From contig JABFUD020000270.1 in the NCBI GenBank assembly GCA_014529385.2, positions 1 through 57,170 on the forward strand: 57,170 nt of DNA, written 5' to 3'. The translations under genes were made by a program, and so were the position numbers. The notes below the pieces were generated by a model. The model had not been told where the DNA came from. It did not search any database and worked only from the letters and a program-made list of their open reading frames with translations. The stretch is from Adiantum capillus-veneris. Taxonomy: Eukaryota > Streptophyta > Polypodiopsida > Polypodiales > Pteridaceae. Below are positions 34,014 through 44,559 of the stretch, piece after piece (position 1 is the stretch's first letter; each line of letters starts with the position of its first letter).

Positions 34014-34640
34014 TGACAAGCCAAGAGAGAAGTAAGCAGGCGGAAACCTAAGTCCTACAGGAAAAGCTCGCAGAGTTGGAATTTTTTTTTTCCCCCTCTT
34101 TGCAAGAAGGCGACACAAGACTTGGGATTCTCTGAGAAGGCGACAAGAGCAGGATGCTCAAGAAACTAGAGAATTTGAGAAGTGAAATGCTCAAGATACT
34201 TTAGAACCCAGAAGATATCCATGAACATCAATCGAGAACCATAGCCAAGAAATCCCGTCATTTCGGGAAGGATATGAAGAAGGTCTCTAGACCTAGGAAC
34301 ACTCCAGTCAAGTTTGATATTTTTGACGGAAGGGAAGATGTCCTGAAAGCTACTGCTTTTATTCAACAGTTTGAAGTTGCCTTTGCAAACGGCAATTTCT
34401 GAGAAGTGTCGAAGGTGAGGCATGTGACCAAACACCTCCAGGGGATTGCAAGTACTTGGTGGTATACCAAAGCTCTGCAAGGAACTTACAACAACAATTC
34501 AAGGCTGAATTCTCCAACAAATTTTTTTCCTCTACGCTTTGAGGAGGGCATTCAAGAAGATTGGGATTGGTTTGCCCAATAGGAACACGAGCGAGTCAAA
34601 GCAAGTAGTGGTTCACTCTTGCCAAGGTAGGTCCATTCTT
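34014..34640 (+). pseudogene. Broken Gypsy gag
   Basis: From MTSQERSKQ (34014) the plus frames show a basic region, then TPVKFDIFDG, ATAFIQQFEVAFANGNF and a WWYT block, the Ty3 capsid core. Stops lie at several points, including after NGNF. No zinc knuckle was found downstream. Confidence 0.7.
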
Positions 34641-37419
34641 GATCCTCTCTGAGGAAGGAAAGATGAATAAATTTAACGAAGGACTTTTGTCCGAATTTTG
34701 TAAACCCATCTTCAAGATACTTTGCAGCAGATGGTGGAGTCAGCAATAAAAGCTGAAAGTGTACACCTTGATGTACATAAAAATACAATCCCCTCAGTGG
34801 GACGAGAACCAACGAATTTGTGTTACCTCTCCTCGAAGGATACATTGCTATCCGGAGAAAGTTTGGAGTAACAGAACTCAATCTAACTCCTGAATATTTG
34901 ACCCTCAAACTTTAAGTGAGAGGACAGATCTTTGATCAAAGTTAAATCTTTGAGGAACTCATAAAATGCGTATTGCTTTTATGCACGACATATGCACGTG
35001 TCTAACCAGGACAATCACTCTCGAGTGTTTATGAGAGTAGGGTTGAGTCAGAACATTGTTTTATACGATGAACTGCTTTGCTTAACCATCCGGAAGGCCC
35101 ATGATTGATCTGGTATCCGGTAGTTCTCCAACAAATTGCCTGCTAGTGCGGGTAGGAAATTATGAAGGAACCATTCTGAGCTTTCAAGCAAAGAACAACT
35201 TTTATCAAGCTTAAGTACCTTACAAACCAACACTCCCTACCCGGTAAGGGAAGACCAATCTTTGTAAGGAAGAGATGCTGCTGCAGATTTCAGCTGTAAA
35301 GAAGACGTTGCCGGTGATGCCCATGGCTGCCCCAAGTGTACCAGATGACGTCAAGACCCAGTGCGCTAGTTCCCTCGCGAAGAAGTGCCTACGGAGCGTG
35401 TTTTCATCACGACAAGCTGCTGTTTTTCTCTGTTTTCAGCCCATAAACGTCGTAGACGGGGCTGATTTACGAGAAGGAACCCGAGAACACACCTCTTTTG
35501 TGTGTAGGATTGGAAGAGAGGATTTTCTATGCAAAGATCTCTTCCGGGGAATTGCTTTTCCGAGAACCGAATTGCATTACGAGCGTCATGACTTTGAAGG
35601 TACGATTTTTATGTTATGTTTTCTAAGTTTTTGATTGCAGGTGTACTTCCTCTTCGTGAGGGAGTAGGAGCAGAGGAAGGCATGAGCCTCTGCAGGATAA
35701 AAGTGCTATGAGGAACTAGAGCCAGATCAGCCCAAGGGTTTCGTACCCAAGTTCGGGAAGCAGATCCACGGATTGAAGAGAGGTAGACTCTCAAGATGTG
35801 ATCCGGAAGTTGAAATTCCCAAGGAAAGGACTTCGTGTCCAAGAAAGCGGAGTTACTCTGCAAGAACAGGACTCTGGAAACAGAGTCAGAAAAGCGTTGC
35901 AGGGATGCAATGCCCTGAGTAGGACGGCTGAAAGGAAGGAACCATTCCGAGATTCCAAGCAAAGAAAAGCTTTCATTAAGCTTGAATACTCTTTAAGCCC
36001 ACACCCCCTACCCGGTCAAGGAGGACATGGTAGTGCTTTTCGCACAAATGAATGAACACTCTCTTTAGGAGGGAAGGAACAAGCGACGACTACGGCCTGT
36101 GCTTGAGGAATCCAAGGATTAAAATCCTAGATTATTTGATGAGCGGGTTTTGCTCTAAGATCGAGCCAAGTGATCATCAAGTTGAGCGTCTTCGCTCTAA
36201 GGATCTTACAAAGGGAAGGAAACTTCCCAGGTTCATAGAAACTCTAACACAACTTAAGAATTAGGTACACCTTTGAGTACATGGATAACACACGAAGATG
36301 CAGACCTATGCCAAGGAACTGGATGAGAGTTTGTTATACTCTCTTGAGCGCCTATTTATGCGCAAGGATATTTCGACACGAGAATCTCTATTTGAGATGT
36401 GTTCGGTAGAAGGAATTTGAGTTTCTCTACGGAGAAGAGGTTTTCTGATGATCATTGATCATTGAGTATGCTATGTGCTTTTACCATTACAGAAGCAACT
36501 TTTGGTTGCGGTATATGTTTCTCCACGAGCAGGTCAAGTAGCATTTACACGCTGCTGGAATAAATTCGAACTATTATGTTCGTAAGAGTAAAATTTGCCA
36601 ACCATTTTAAAATGGTAAGAATTATCTTAACCACATATGGGAGAACATCCTTGAGATCCAAAGCGGGTTCACCCTTAAGTGGGCCAAGTTTGAACTTATG
36701 TTCACAGAATGGTATGGCTAGAATTTTATTTGCCTAAGATTTTGCGAGGAATCCTAGATGCTTGCAAGGATAGCCTCTGCAAGGAAGAGACGCTAGTAGG
36801 CGTCATGAGAACATTGCTAGTGGTAATAACTTACAGTAGGAAAAGATTGGAAGGAAGTGCCGCCGTGCACAAGGAATCTTCGGATTGGAACCGCTCGCCT
36901 ATGTTGAGCGACGGCCCGAAACAAGAACCTTCTTTAAGGTGATCGAAGACCTTGTTTGTGAAGGAAGATATCGAAATTAATACTCTTATGATTTGGGCAT
37001 TCCCTATGTGAGAGGACACAAGAGGTTTAATACCCTCTAGACTAACAACGCAGGATTATGCGCAAGGACAGATGCCTAGATTGATTTCTAGGAGGATTAT
37101 TCTTCTCGGGATTGAGAAGGTGGAATTGAGTTAACAGATTCTCGGATAAGGAAACTTCCAATCTGTTGAAAAGACGCGAATGACGAGTTCTTACATGGCT
37201 CGTAAGTTTGATGAATGGTGAAGGATATCCTCGAGGTACTAGAGAAAGGACATGAACCGGTAAGGTAAGTATTGAATTCTTGAATTTTATTTAAATTAAT
37301 TTTTAAGCTCTCTTTTGAGAAAGGACTAGCTCAACTCATCATTGAGTAAGATTTGGAATCTTTCCGGTTTCTCCCCGGCAGTTCAGTTGGACCGCTACAG
37401 TTGAGGACAACTGTTTATA
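34641..37419 (+). other. Internal region without recognised genes
   Basis: Stops in all frames; no protease, RT or integrase motif seen. A ~105-bp segment at about 35148-35255 is repeated, diverged, at about 35925-36030 (both with GGAACCATTC, CAAGCAAAGAA, AAGCTT and CCCTACCCGGT). Confidence 0.6.
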
Positions 37420-37430
37420 AGTGAGGGGGA
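37420..37430 (+). other. Polypurine tract
   Basis: AGTGAGGGGGA immediately before the 3' LTR. Confidence 0.8.
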
Positions 37431-38648
37431 TGAAACTAATTTGACTATTTTGTTTCTAATTTCTATTTTCTAGAATTAGGACCTTAATAAGAAATGTGCA
37501 CAAGTTAACTAATAAGTTAAGGAATCACAGATCTGTAAGAAAAGCCATCAGGAAATAGACAACTCTGGTGTGTCATATGATGGGTGACAAGAAGCACCGT
37601 GAGGGAGTTGGCCTGTTAGTTCGGTGGGAGAAGACCAGGTAATGGTGGTCCCTGATGAGTCACAAGATGGGTGACAGGTTCATCGGTAAGGGGACACACT
37701 AAGGGTCTAAGGAGGAAATCCGAATTGAGTAAGAAAATACGCGTAAGAACGCAAGCACAAGAATAAAGATGGGTTCAATGAAGCTTTTTACGAAAAGCAG
37801 GAACAATCGCGGAAAGGCAGACGCTTTCTCGTGAGGAATCTATGTTTGCATTGCATTCGTGCATGTGATTGCATCCAGGGACGCCTGGGAAGTATTGTGA
37901 AATGCATTGGTTTTAACTTATAAGGTTTTATTGAGTTTTTGGGCAGGTTCGGACCAATTTTAAAATATGCCGGCCGCCCACTTAATAAGTGGGCAGCCAC
38001 TTAGAAGATAAAGCAACAAAACCAGCCAGCGAATTCTCTCTCCCTATTTCGGGTAGAACAGCAAAGAAAAAAAAAGAAAAACGGCCGCGATCTCTACACG
38101 AGCAGCTATTCGTGCCGTGGCCAGGGAGCTATAAAAGCACCACATGCCCTCACTCAAAGGAGGTACCAACATCAGCAAGAGAAGACTCTGCCGCAAGAGA
38201 TCGCGAGACTACGAAGCACGGAAGTCGCTTTTCCTGCGCAAGAACGACAGGTATCTATTGTGGATTCGCCATACGAATTGTTGTCGCGTGTTTGTGTGGT
38301 TTGTTTTGCAGGAATCTCCCGTCTTACAGGAAGGCCCTTAACGGGAAGTACGGCTTCGCGCCTAAGTCCCCTACGGGAAAGTACGGATTCACGCCTAAGT
38401 CCCTTCACGGGAAGTACGGCTTTACGCCTAAGTCCCTTACGGGAACTTATGGCTTCGCGTCTAAGTCCCTTACGGGAAGGAACGGCCTTGTGTCCAAGCC
38501 CTTTACGGGAAAGCACGACCTTCGGGTCTAAGATTACAGAACGGAGGGGTTTCCTCGGGTTCTCGTGCTTGTATACGAATTCTCCCTAAATAAAAGAATA
38601 CTCTTGACGGGGAGGACCAGCCCATCTTCTGGTCCCCAATATTGTGTC

Positions 38649-38706
<58 letters not shown>

Positions 38707-38786
38707 ACTCGTCATGTTGAACTCTCTCTCTTAAATTCCGCATGATATTTATCTGAGTGAGCAGCTTCGCTTCCGTATTTGTGACA
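37431..38786 (+). repeat. 3' LTR with minisatellite
   Basis: Same structure as the 5' LTR, minisatellite at about 38335-38530 and a longer (CT)n run (38651-38703), which explains most of the length difference. Confidence 0.9.
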
Positions 38787-39563
38787 CTAGGTAGGGCAAT
38801 TCTGCAAGGAACTATATAAGAAAACCTAGCGCTAGCATTATCTCGCAGAAGAGGCAACAGGAACCAAGGGTCAACAGGCACCGTCTCAGCAAGACTCCCC
38901 ACATCAGCAGAGCTAGCGTTTTTGCATTAGCAAAGCCTAGCGTTTTCAGCCATCCCCCAAGTCTGGCGTTTTTGCATTGCAGTTCAGCCCCGGCATTGGC
39001 ACACACAGAGGGACCTAGCGTTTTGCAGCAGGATCAAAGATCAGCCCTAGCGTTAGCAGATTTCCACCGCAAGGATAGACCCAGTCCTAGCGTATTTGCA
39101 TCAGCAGCAAGACCTAGCGTTTTGCACCAAGAACAGCCAGCGTTTCCTTCAATTTGCAGATCAGCCCAGCGTTTTGCACTTGCAGCAAGATATAGCAGAT
39201 CAGCCCTAGCGTTAGCAGATTCTCCCCGCATGACATCATATCAGCCTAGCGTGTTGGGAGCAGCATAACAACCAGCGTTTTTGCAGTTCCGTTGCGACAA
39301 AGTGAACAAGAAGACTAACGTTTTCAGTTTTCAGCGCTTTGTCGTCATCGACATAGAGTCAGAATTCAGCAGATAAAGATTTGCACATTTCAACCATTAG
39401 CATTTTCAGATTTCAGCCCGTCTCGTCGTCGTCCTCATCGTCGTCGACATTGTCGGCAAGTCCAAGCATTGTAGAGATTCGTGCCTGGCGTTGGAGCCCT
39501 ATAAGACGGCCCGGCTATGAATAAACGCGTGGATACCTGCTGCAGCTCAATAGAAGCACTATA

Positions 39564-39929
39564 GTGAATAGGAAGGAGGAGAGAATACTGCCTCTCGCGA
39601 GAGTAGGTGGGCTCAAACTGGCTGATAGTTATATACGCGGACACAACACGCTGTGCTCCCAGTTAGAGGGTCGTTCGCTTCCGCATTTGCTGATGAACTG
39701 TTCGACGGTTGATGATTCTAGGGGGAGATGGCTAAACCGATTCAACTTCACCTTCAATGTAATCGACCCTTCGTTGGACCCTGAAGAAAGGACTGTTATC
39801 CTCCTTGGTGGGGAGGCTCGCGAGAAGCGGATGCCCTTCTGGGTACGCCGTGATCCGCACTCGAGGGACGGAACCGCAAGGCACGTGCTTGTGGCAAAGT
39901 TCCTCGGTGAAGTTGTCCCCGATACTTGA
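39564..39929 (+). pseudogene. LINE ORF C-terminal end
   Basis: A 121-codon frame with NTLCSQLEGRSLPHLLMNCS followed by DSRGRWLNRF. A Cys-rich, HLL..C-containing tail followed by R-x-R-W resembles the zinc-finger end of LINE polymerase proteins. The RT core is not included because of 5' truncation. An alternative reading as organelle-derived DNA was considered and set aside because of the A-rich tail and target duplication. Confidence 0.45.
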
Positions 39930-40519
39930 GTGCTCTGCATAGGCGATAATGCTCCCCTTCCTATGTTGTTATTTTGAATCCGATCCCTTTCAGGGGAAAT
40001 GACGTAATTCTTCCCAAGCGAAGCAAGATGAGCTACAAGAGCACCCAAGTGCCATTCCCCCCCGGGGGGGTCAACTTCACCTAAAAGGGGGTTGGGAGGT
40101 GCAAAAGGGAGACTCCACCGACCTCAGCGGACGCCACTTGTGAGCCGACGCTCTTCCAAGCGGGTATGGTGTTTCCTAGGGGAAAACCTTCGGGTTTCAA
40201 AGGCATTTTAGTAAGGTGAGCGATAAGTTACTTGGGAGGAGGCAACTCCAAAGGGAAGACCGACGCAAGTCCCGCAATACATGGGCCTCTGAACAGAGGT
40301 ACTTGGTCGTTGTCACGCCCAAATCAAGTTGGCGAGATGGGTCTCTCAAGGGAATAGTCATGGCCCTAAGAGTGTAGATAATTCTGGTCTCTCGTAGTCC
40401 AGAGGAAACTAGTGACAAAAGCGTCTGCCTTCGGTTTCTGGGTGCATAGTCTTGGTCGTTCTTATTGTGTACTTTTTGGTGTATAAGGACAACGGCCGGG
40501 CGTGCCCTACCCGACTCCG
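39930..40519 (+). other. LINE 3' untranslated region
   Basis: No coding sequence; contains the GC-rich palindrome CCCCCCCGGGGGGG near 40060. Confidence 0.5.
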
Positions 40520-40798
40520 AAAACAAACAAAACAAAATTTGTGCAATCATAAGTAGACCGCTCTCGCCATAGAGAGTGGGGCCTTCAGAGGAGGGTTTCA
40601 CAACATATTCTTCTCTCTCAATCTCTCAGTCTCAGCACCTTCATTCACAATGTTTATCCACTTTATTTGTGATCACTTGCACTCTTTCATTAAAGGAATG
40701 GAAGGGTCTTACCTCTCCCAAGTAAAAAGAACCTTGAGCACAGTTTGGAGCACTCATCTGGAGCAATGTTCAACATTCACTTCCGCTGCACCTTACAT

Positions 40799-40810
40799 TG
40801 GTATCAGAGC
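40799..40810 (+). other. Primer-binding site (initiator Met tRNA)
   Basis: TGGTATCAGAGC one base after the split 5' LTR. Confidence 0.9.
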
Positions 40811-41163
40811 TTTGGCAGTGTTCTGTATCACTCAAGGAAAGAACCACAAGAACCACATAATTTTTTTCCTTGTTGCGGTCTCACGTAACCCAAGTCCCTT
40901 GGGCGTGTCGATTCCTAATCGTGTTTTTGAAGAGTGACAGGAAACCCAAGAAAGAAGGGCTTGTCCAGCGTCCCCTTGTGCCTCTTTTCACTCATTGAGA
41001 GCGGACTCTGCACTTTGCGGTTGGCCAATCGACGTGAGGTGGGAAAAAGCAACCTTGGTGTGAGCACAAGGCCACCAATTGGTGTGAGCGCAAGGCCACC
41101 AATGGGTGCGCCCGCGGAAAAGAGCAGAACTCGGGTGAAGAGAAGATCCTTCTCTATCACAGA

Positions 41164-41766
41164 TTGCAAGCTAAAGAAGAACCTCAAGGACTCAAGAACT
41201 CAAGAACTCAAGAACCTAAGAACCCAAGACCCACAAGAATCCAAGTTCCGCGTGAACTTAAGAACCCAAGACTTCAGTGGATGGTCATCACCCGAAGCGG
41301 AATGGATACTTCGCATGAAGGTGGTGACCATGAAAGAAGCGAAGAAGAATTTCCCCACCAAGGAGGTTTTTCTGACCCTCTTCCAAGGATTGCACTAACT
41401 CCTATGGAGGCTTTCGACAAGACGATGCTGGACAGGGAGCTAGAAAGCGACGAAAGTATGGCAGCCATAGAGCGTAGATATGAAGAAAGAATGGCAGCCA
41501 TAGCACGTGAGCGCGAGCAAGCAGAAAGAAAGGCCAAAGAAAGCCTAGCTGAATTGGATCGCCAGTGCAAAGCAAGACGGTTAGCGTATGAAGAACAGAG
41601 CGCCCAGCACATGAAAGAGTTGTTGCGACTTTTTTCTATTATGCAGGCGCAATTTGAAGAAGATCAAGAAAAGGAGACTCTCTCCGTCTCTTCTTTTCCC
41701 AAGCATGCCACATATGAATTGCATGATCATGATAAGCATGATGATTTGAATGACAATGATAAATAA
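41164..41766 (+). CDS. Gag-like coiled-coil protein of LTR element
   Basis: 200-codon frame. It begins MQAKEEPQGL, has a WMVITRSGMDTS segment shared with the three-LTR element, then a long Glu/Arg/Ala-rich region likely to be a coiled coil (about residues 90-160), FSIMQAQFEEDQEKETL, and ends in the first HD repeats (HDHDKHDDLNDNDK). A stop cuts the HD region here, which continues in broken frames to about 42000. The N-terminus resembles gag of this family but no capsid core or zinc knuckle is present. Confidence 0.6.
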   Translation: MQAKEEPQGLKNSRTQEPKNPRPTRIQVPRELKNPRLQWMVITRSGMDTSHEGGDHERSEEEFPHQGGFSDPLPRIALTPMEAFDKTMLDRELESDESMAAIERRYEERMAAIAREREQAERKAKESLAELDRQCKARRLAYEEQSAQHMKELLRLFSIMQAQFEEDQEKETLSVSSFPKHATYELHDHDKHDDLNDNDK

Positions 41767-42631
41767 GCATGATGATTTGCATGATCAAGATGTGATTTTT
41801 CATTAGCATGATGAATTGAAGGATCACGATGTGATTGTTCACAAGGATGATGGTTTAGTTGATACTTTTTCTAGTGAAGCTAAGCTCATTGCAGATTCAA
41901 TCAATCACGAAGAACCGATCTTGGCTTTCGAGTCGAGGTCCACAGAACCCCCACAGGAAGATCCGATCGATCACGAAGAACCCAGGAAGTATTATGTGTT
42001 CAAATGATTAGTCAGTACGCATTTGTCGAGTGTTTCATTCGTGACACTTTCTTGTATTTTAGTTAGCGTCTTTATGTGATCCCTTTTCATAGGCATGTCA
42101 TATTGTACGTTGAGCATGATTCACTCATGAATGAGTACGGATGATTCATGAAAAGATGAAATGTTTGCATTCAAGGAAGTCACATTCCACGTCTCTTCCT
42201 TGCCATGACAGAGTCGTAGAAAGAGCACAAGCATTGTTTGCATGTGTTTGATGAACGGTTTGGCACTCCGTCTCTATGTTCATCTACATTGCATGCACAG
42301 TCTTTAAAGAAGACTATAATTTTTCCAATTACTTTACGTGGAATGGGTATGTTCATGTTTTTGTGTTGGAAGTGGTTTCAGGAATTTTCATCCTCGGAGA
42401 TTCTTGAAGAAGGTAGAAGCATGACTCTAGATGAAGTTGAAGCATCGAAGGAGCTACAAAAGACTTTGCGTTGCTTTTGGTGCAGCCCAAAGAAGCCAGC
42501 GTTGTAGACCTTTATGAAGTTCAAGTATCGCACAACCCACGCATCAGAGTGGGCTGGTGAAGAGTCCTTTCTTCGATTCTAGACCCTGTTGGCGATCTCC
42601 CTCGACGCCATATAGTTCGGTACCATTACCT
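41767..42631 (+). pseudogene. Broken HD-repeat and C-terminal frames
   Basis: Fragments of the family protein in order: KDDGLVDTFSSEAKL and EEPILAFESRSTEPP (about 41830-41960), FDERFGTPSLCSSTLHAQS and FLCWKWFQEFSSSEILEEG (42238-42507). Same order as at 29200-31010 but without the inverted segment, so this copy shows the ancestral layout. Confidence 0.6.
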
Positions 42632-43568
42632 CACTTTCTGGCAGAAGAGGCAGCAGGAACCAAGGTTTAACAGATACCTTCTCAGCAAGACTCCCCACAT
42701 CAGCAAAGCTAGCGTTTTTGCATCAGCAAAGCCTAGCGTTTTCAGCCATCCCCCCAAGCCTAGCGTTTTTGCATTGCAGTTCAACCCCGGCATTGGCACA
42801 CACAGTAGGACCTAGCGTTTTGCAGTAGGATCAAAGATCAGCCCTAGCGTTAGCAGATTTCCACTACAAGGACAGAACGAGCCCTAGCATATTTGCATCG
42901 GCAGCAAGACCTAGCGTTTTGCACCAAGAATAGCCAGTGTTTCCTTCAATTTGCAGATCAGCCCAGCTTTTTGGCACTTGCAGCAGCCTGGCGACAACAG
43001 GATACAGCAAATCAGCCCTAGCGTTAGTAGATTCTCCCCGCATGACACCATATCAGCCTAGCGTTTTTGGAGCAGCATAACAGCCAGCGTTTTTGCAGTT
43101 CCGTCGCGACAAAGTGAACAAAAAGACCAACGTTTTCAGTTTTCAGTGCATCGTCGTCGCATCGTCGTCATCGACATCGTCACTGACATAGAGTCAGAAT
43201 TTAGCAGATAAAGATTTGCAGATTTCAGCCATTAGCATTTTCAGATTTCAGTCCGTCTCGTCGTCGTCCTCATCGTCGTCGAGTCCAAGCATTGTAGAGA
43301 TTTGTGCAATCTTAAGTAGAACGCTCTTGCCATAGAGAGTGGGGCCTTCGGAGGAGGGTTTGGCAACATTTTGGTGTCGTATTCTTCTCTCTATCTCTCA
43401 ATCTCAGCACCTTCATCATCCACAATGTTTATCCACTTCGTTTGTGATCACTTGCACTCTCTCATTAAAGGAACGGGCTCTACCTTCCTTAAGTAAAAGG
43501 AACCTTGAGCATAGTTCGGAGCACTCATCTTGAGCAAAGTTCAACATTCACTTCCGCTGCACCTTACA
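42632..43568 (+). repeat. 3' LTR, 5'-truncated
   Basis: Begins inside the LTR at CTTTCTGGCAGAAGAGGCAG; polypurine tract and roughly the first 350 bp of the LTR are missing. Ends CACCTTACA before the CAATA flank. Confidence 0.85.
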
Positions 43569-44255
43569 CAATATGCTACTCATGAAGATTTTGCAAGGAT
43601 CTTTGAACAGCTGCAAGATGGGCAACGTCATGAGCACTATCTCCTCAGAGACGGTTTTATGATGATGCATGGCAGACTTTGTGTTACTAGGCGATTACGA
43701 CATAAGGTCATGGTAGAAAGTCATGTCCCACTGTATGGAGGGCATCGTGGAATTGATGCGACAGTGAAAGCGGTAGAGACATTCTTTTATTGGCCTACTT
43801 TGAGGAGAGATGTGGATGCCTTTGTGCGAGCATGTGTGATTTGCCAAAAGGTCAAGTTTGACAGTCACCAGGGTTATTACAGCCACTGCTAATTCCGGAT
43901 AAGCCATGGGAAAGTATTGCTATGGATTTTATCTTTTGACAGGGAATGATGGTATATGGACCATTATTTGCAGGTTCAGCAAGCAAGCCCATTTTATTCC
44001 TATCAGGAAGAAGATAAAATCTGACTAGAGGCACGGTTGTTCATGTACAATGTGTTTTAAGTATCTGGTATGCCACAATCAATTGTCAGTGATCGTGATT
44101 CTCGCATGACAAGTTTGTTCTAGAGAGGATTGTTTTAGAACATGGGCACTACGCTCAAGTTCTCGCCTTCGTTTCATCCGCAAACTGATGGACAGTCAAA
44201 AGAGGCTAATTCTATTGTCTTGGATCTGCTGAAATGCAATGTGTCAGATAATAAG
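43569..44255 (+). pseudogene. Host Gypsy element: integrase N-part and core
   Basis: Opens with QYATHEDFARIFEQLQDGQ, then the HHCC zinc domain (VPLYGGHRGIDATVKAVE ... RACVICQK; about 43720-43850), then the catalytic core in shifted frames: MDFI, SIVSDRDSRMTS and SFHPQTDGQSKEAN, which supply the expected D, D and E positions. Several stops and frame changes. It ends at NKD where the Penelope-like element starts. Confidence 0.88.
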
Positions 44256-44485
44256 GACGTGAGTAGGGATGTCATAGCTGTTGTCCAAGCTATGCATGAT
44301 AAAGGTGATAATCTTATTCTTCCTGTTTGGACAAGCAACGAAGTTGAGATCACATATTGTCAAGTTTGGTTCTTTGCTCTTCGTAGGTTTGTAGTAGTAT
44401 TCATTTTTCGATTTCGTATTTAGCTTACATGAGGACTTAAGAATGTGTTTCGTTAGAAGTTGTTGTGTGAAGTTTGATTTCTAGG
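44256..44485 (+). repeat. Left 230-bp terminal repeat (pLTR-like)
   Basis: GACGTGAGTAGG to TTTCTAGG, identical to 51209-51438 except for two bases near 44336-44339. Contains the hairpin CATAGCT...AGCTATG. Penelope elements often carry such 'pseudo-LTRs' formed by tandem, partly truncated copies. Confidence 0.9.
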
Positions 44486-44559
44486 CTAGCACCAATCTAG
44501 CCTTAGGATCTTTAGCCTTGAGGCGGGTGTTGACTTGAAACACTGACCTTACTACAAAA

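Larger units (their letters stand above)
32603..38786 (+). mobile_element. Gypsy-like LTR element, gag-only remnant
   Basis: Two similar LTRs (32603-33940, 37431-38786), exact CTAGG target duplication (32598-32602, 38787-38791), primer site and polypurine tract are all present. The 3.5-kb internal region contains a broken gag and no recognisable pol, so it is a non-autonomous or decayed member. LTRs differ at a small percentage of sites by eye, suggesting a younger insertion than its host LTR. Confidence 0.9.
39485..40536 (+). mobile_element. 5'-truncated LINE insertion
   Basis: Interrupts the split LTR between 'ATTCGTGC' (39477-39484) and 'ATTTGTGC' (40537-40544), an 8-bp target duplication with one mismatch. 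It ends in an A-rich AAAACAAACAAAACAAA tail, the usual signature of target-primed insertion. Base composition is distinctly more GC-rich than the neighbours. It carries the frame at 39564-39929. Confidence 0.7.
32307..40797 (+). repeat. 5' LTR, split into three pieces
   Basis: Pieces 32307-32602, 38787-39484 and 40537-40797 join into one LTR of the family when the two insertions are left out. Starts TGTCATGTGACA (the palindrome with a C to T change) and ends CACCTTACA. Confidence 0.88.
32307..43568 (+). mobile_element. Second member of the pol-less LTR family
   Basis: 5' LTR 32307-40797 (interrupted twice), internal 40798-42631, 3' LTR 42632-43568. Flanks are CAGTA (32302-32306) and CAATA (43569-43573), a target duplication with one mismatch in the host integrase gene. 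It encodes the gag-like and HD-repeat text only. The 5' LTR is split at 32603 by a Gypsy-like element and at 39485 by a LINE fragment. Confidence 0.85.

Noticed and set aside
39485-40536. Organelle-derived DNA (GC-rich block)
   Set aside because: An A-rich tail, an 8-bp flanking duplication and a LINE-like Cys/His tail frame fit a LINE better; a search against organelle genomes would settle it.
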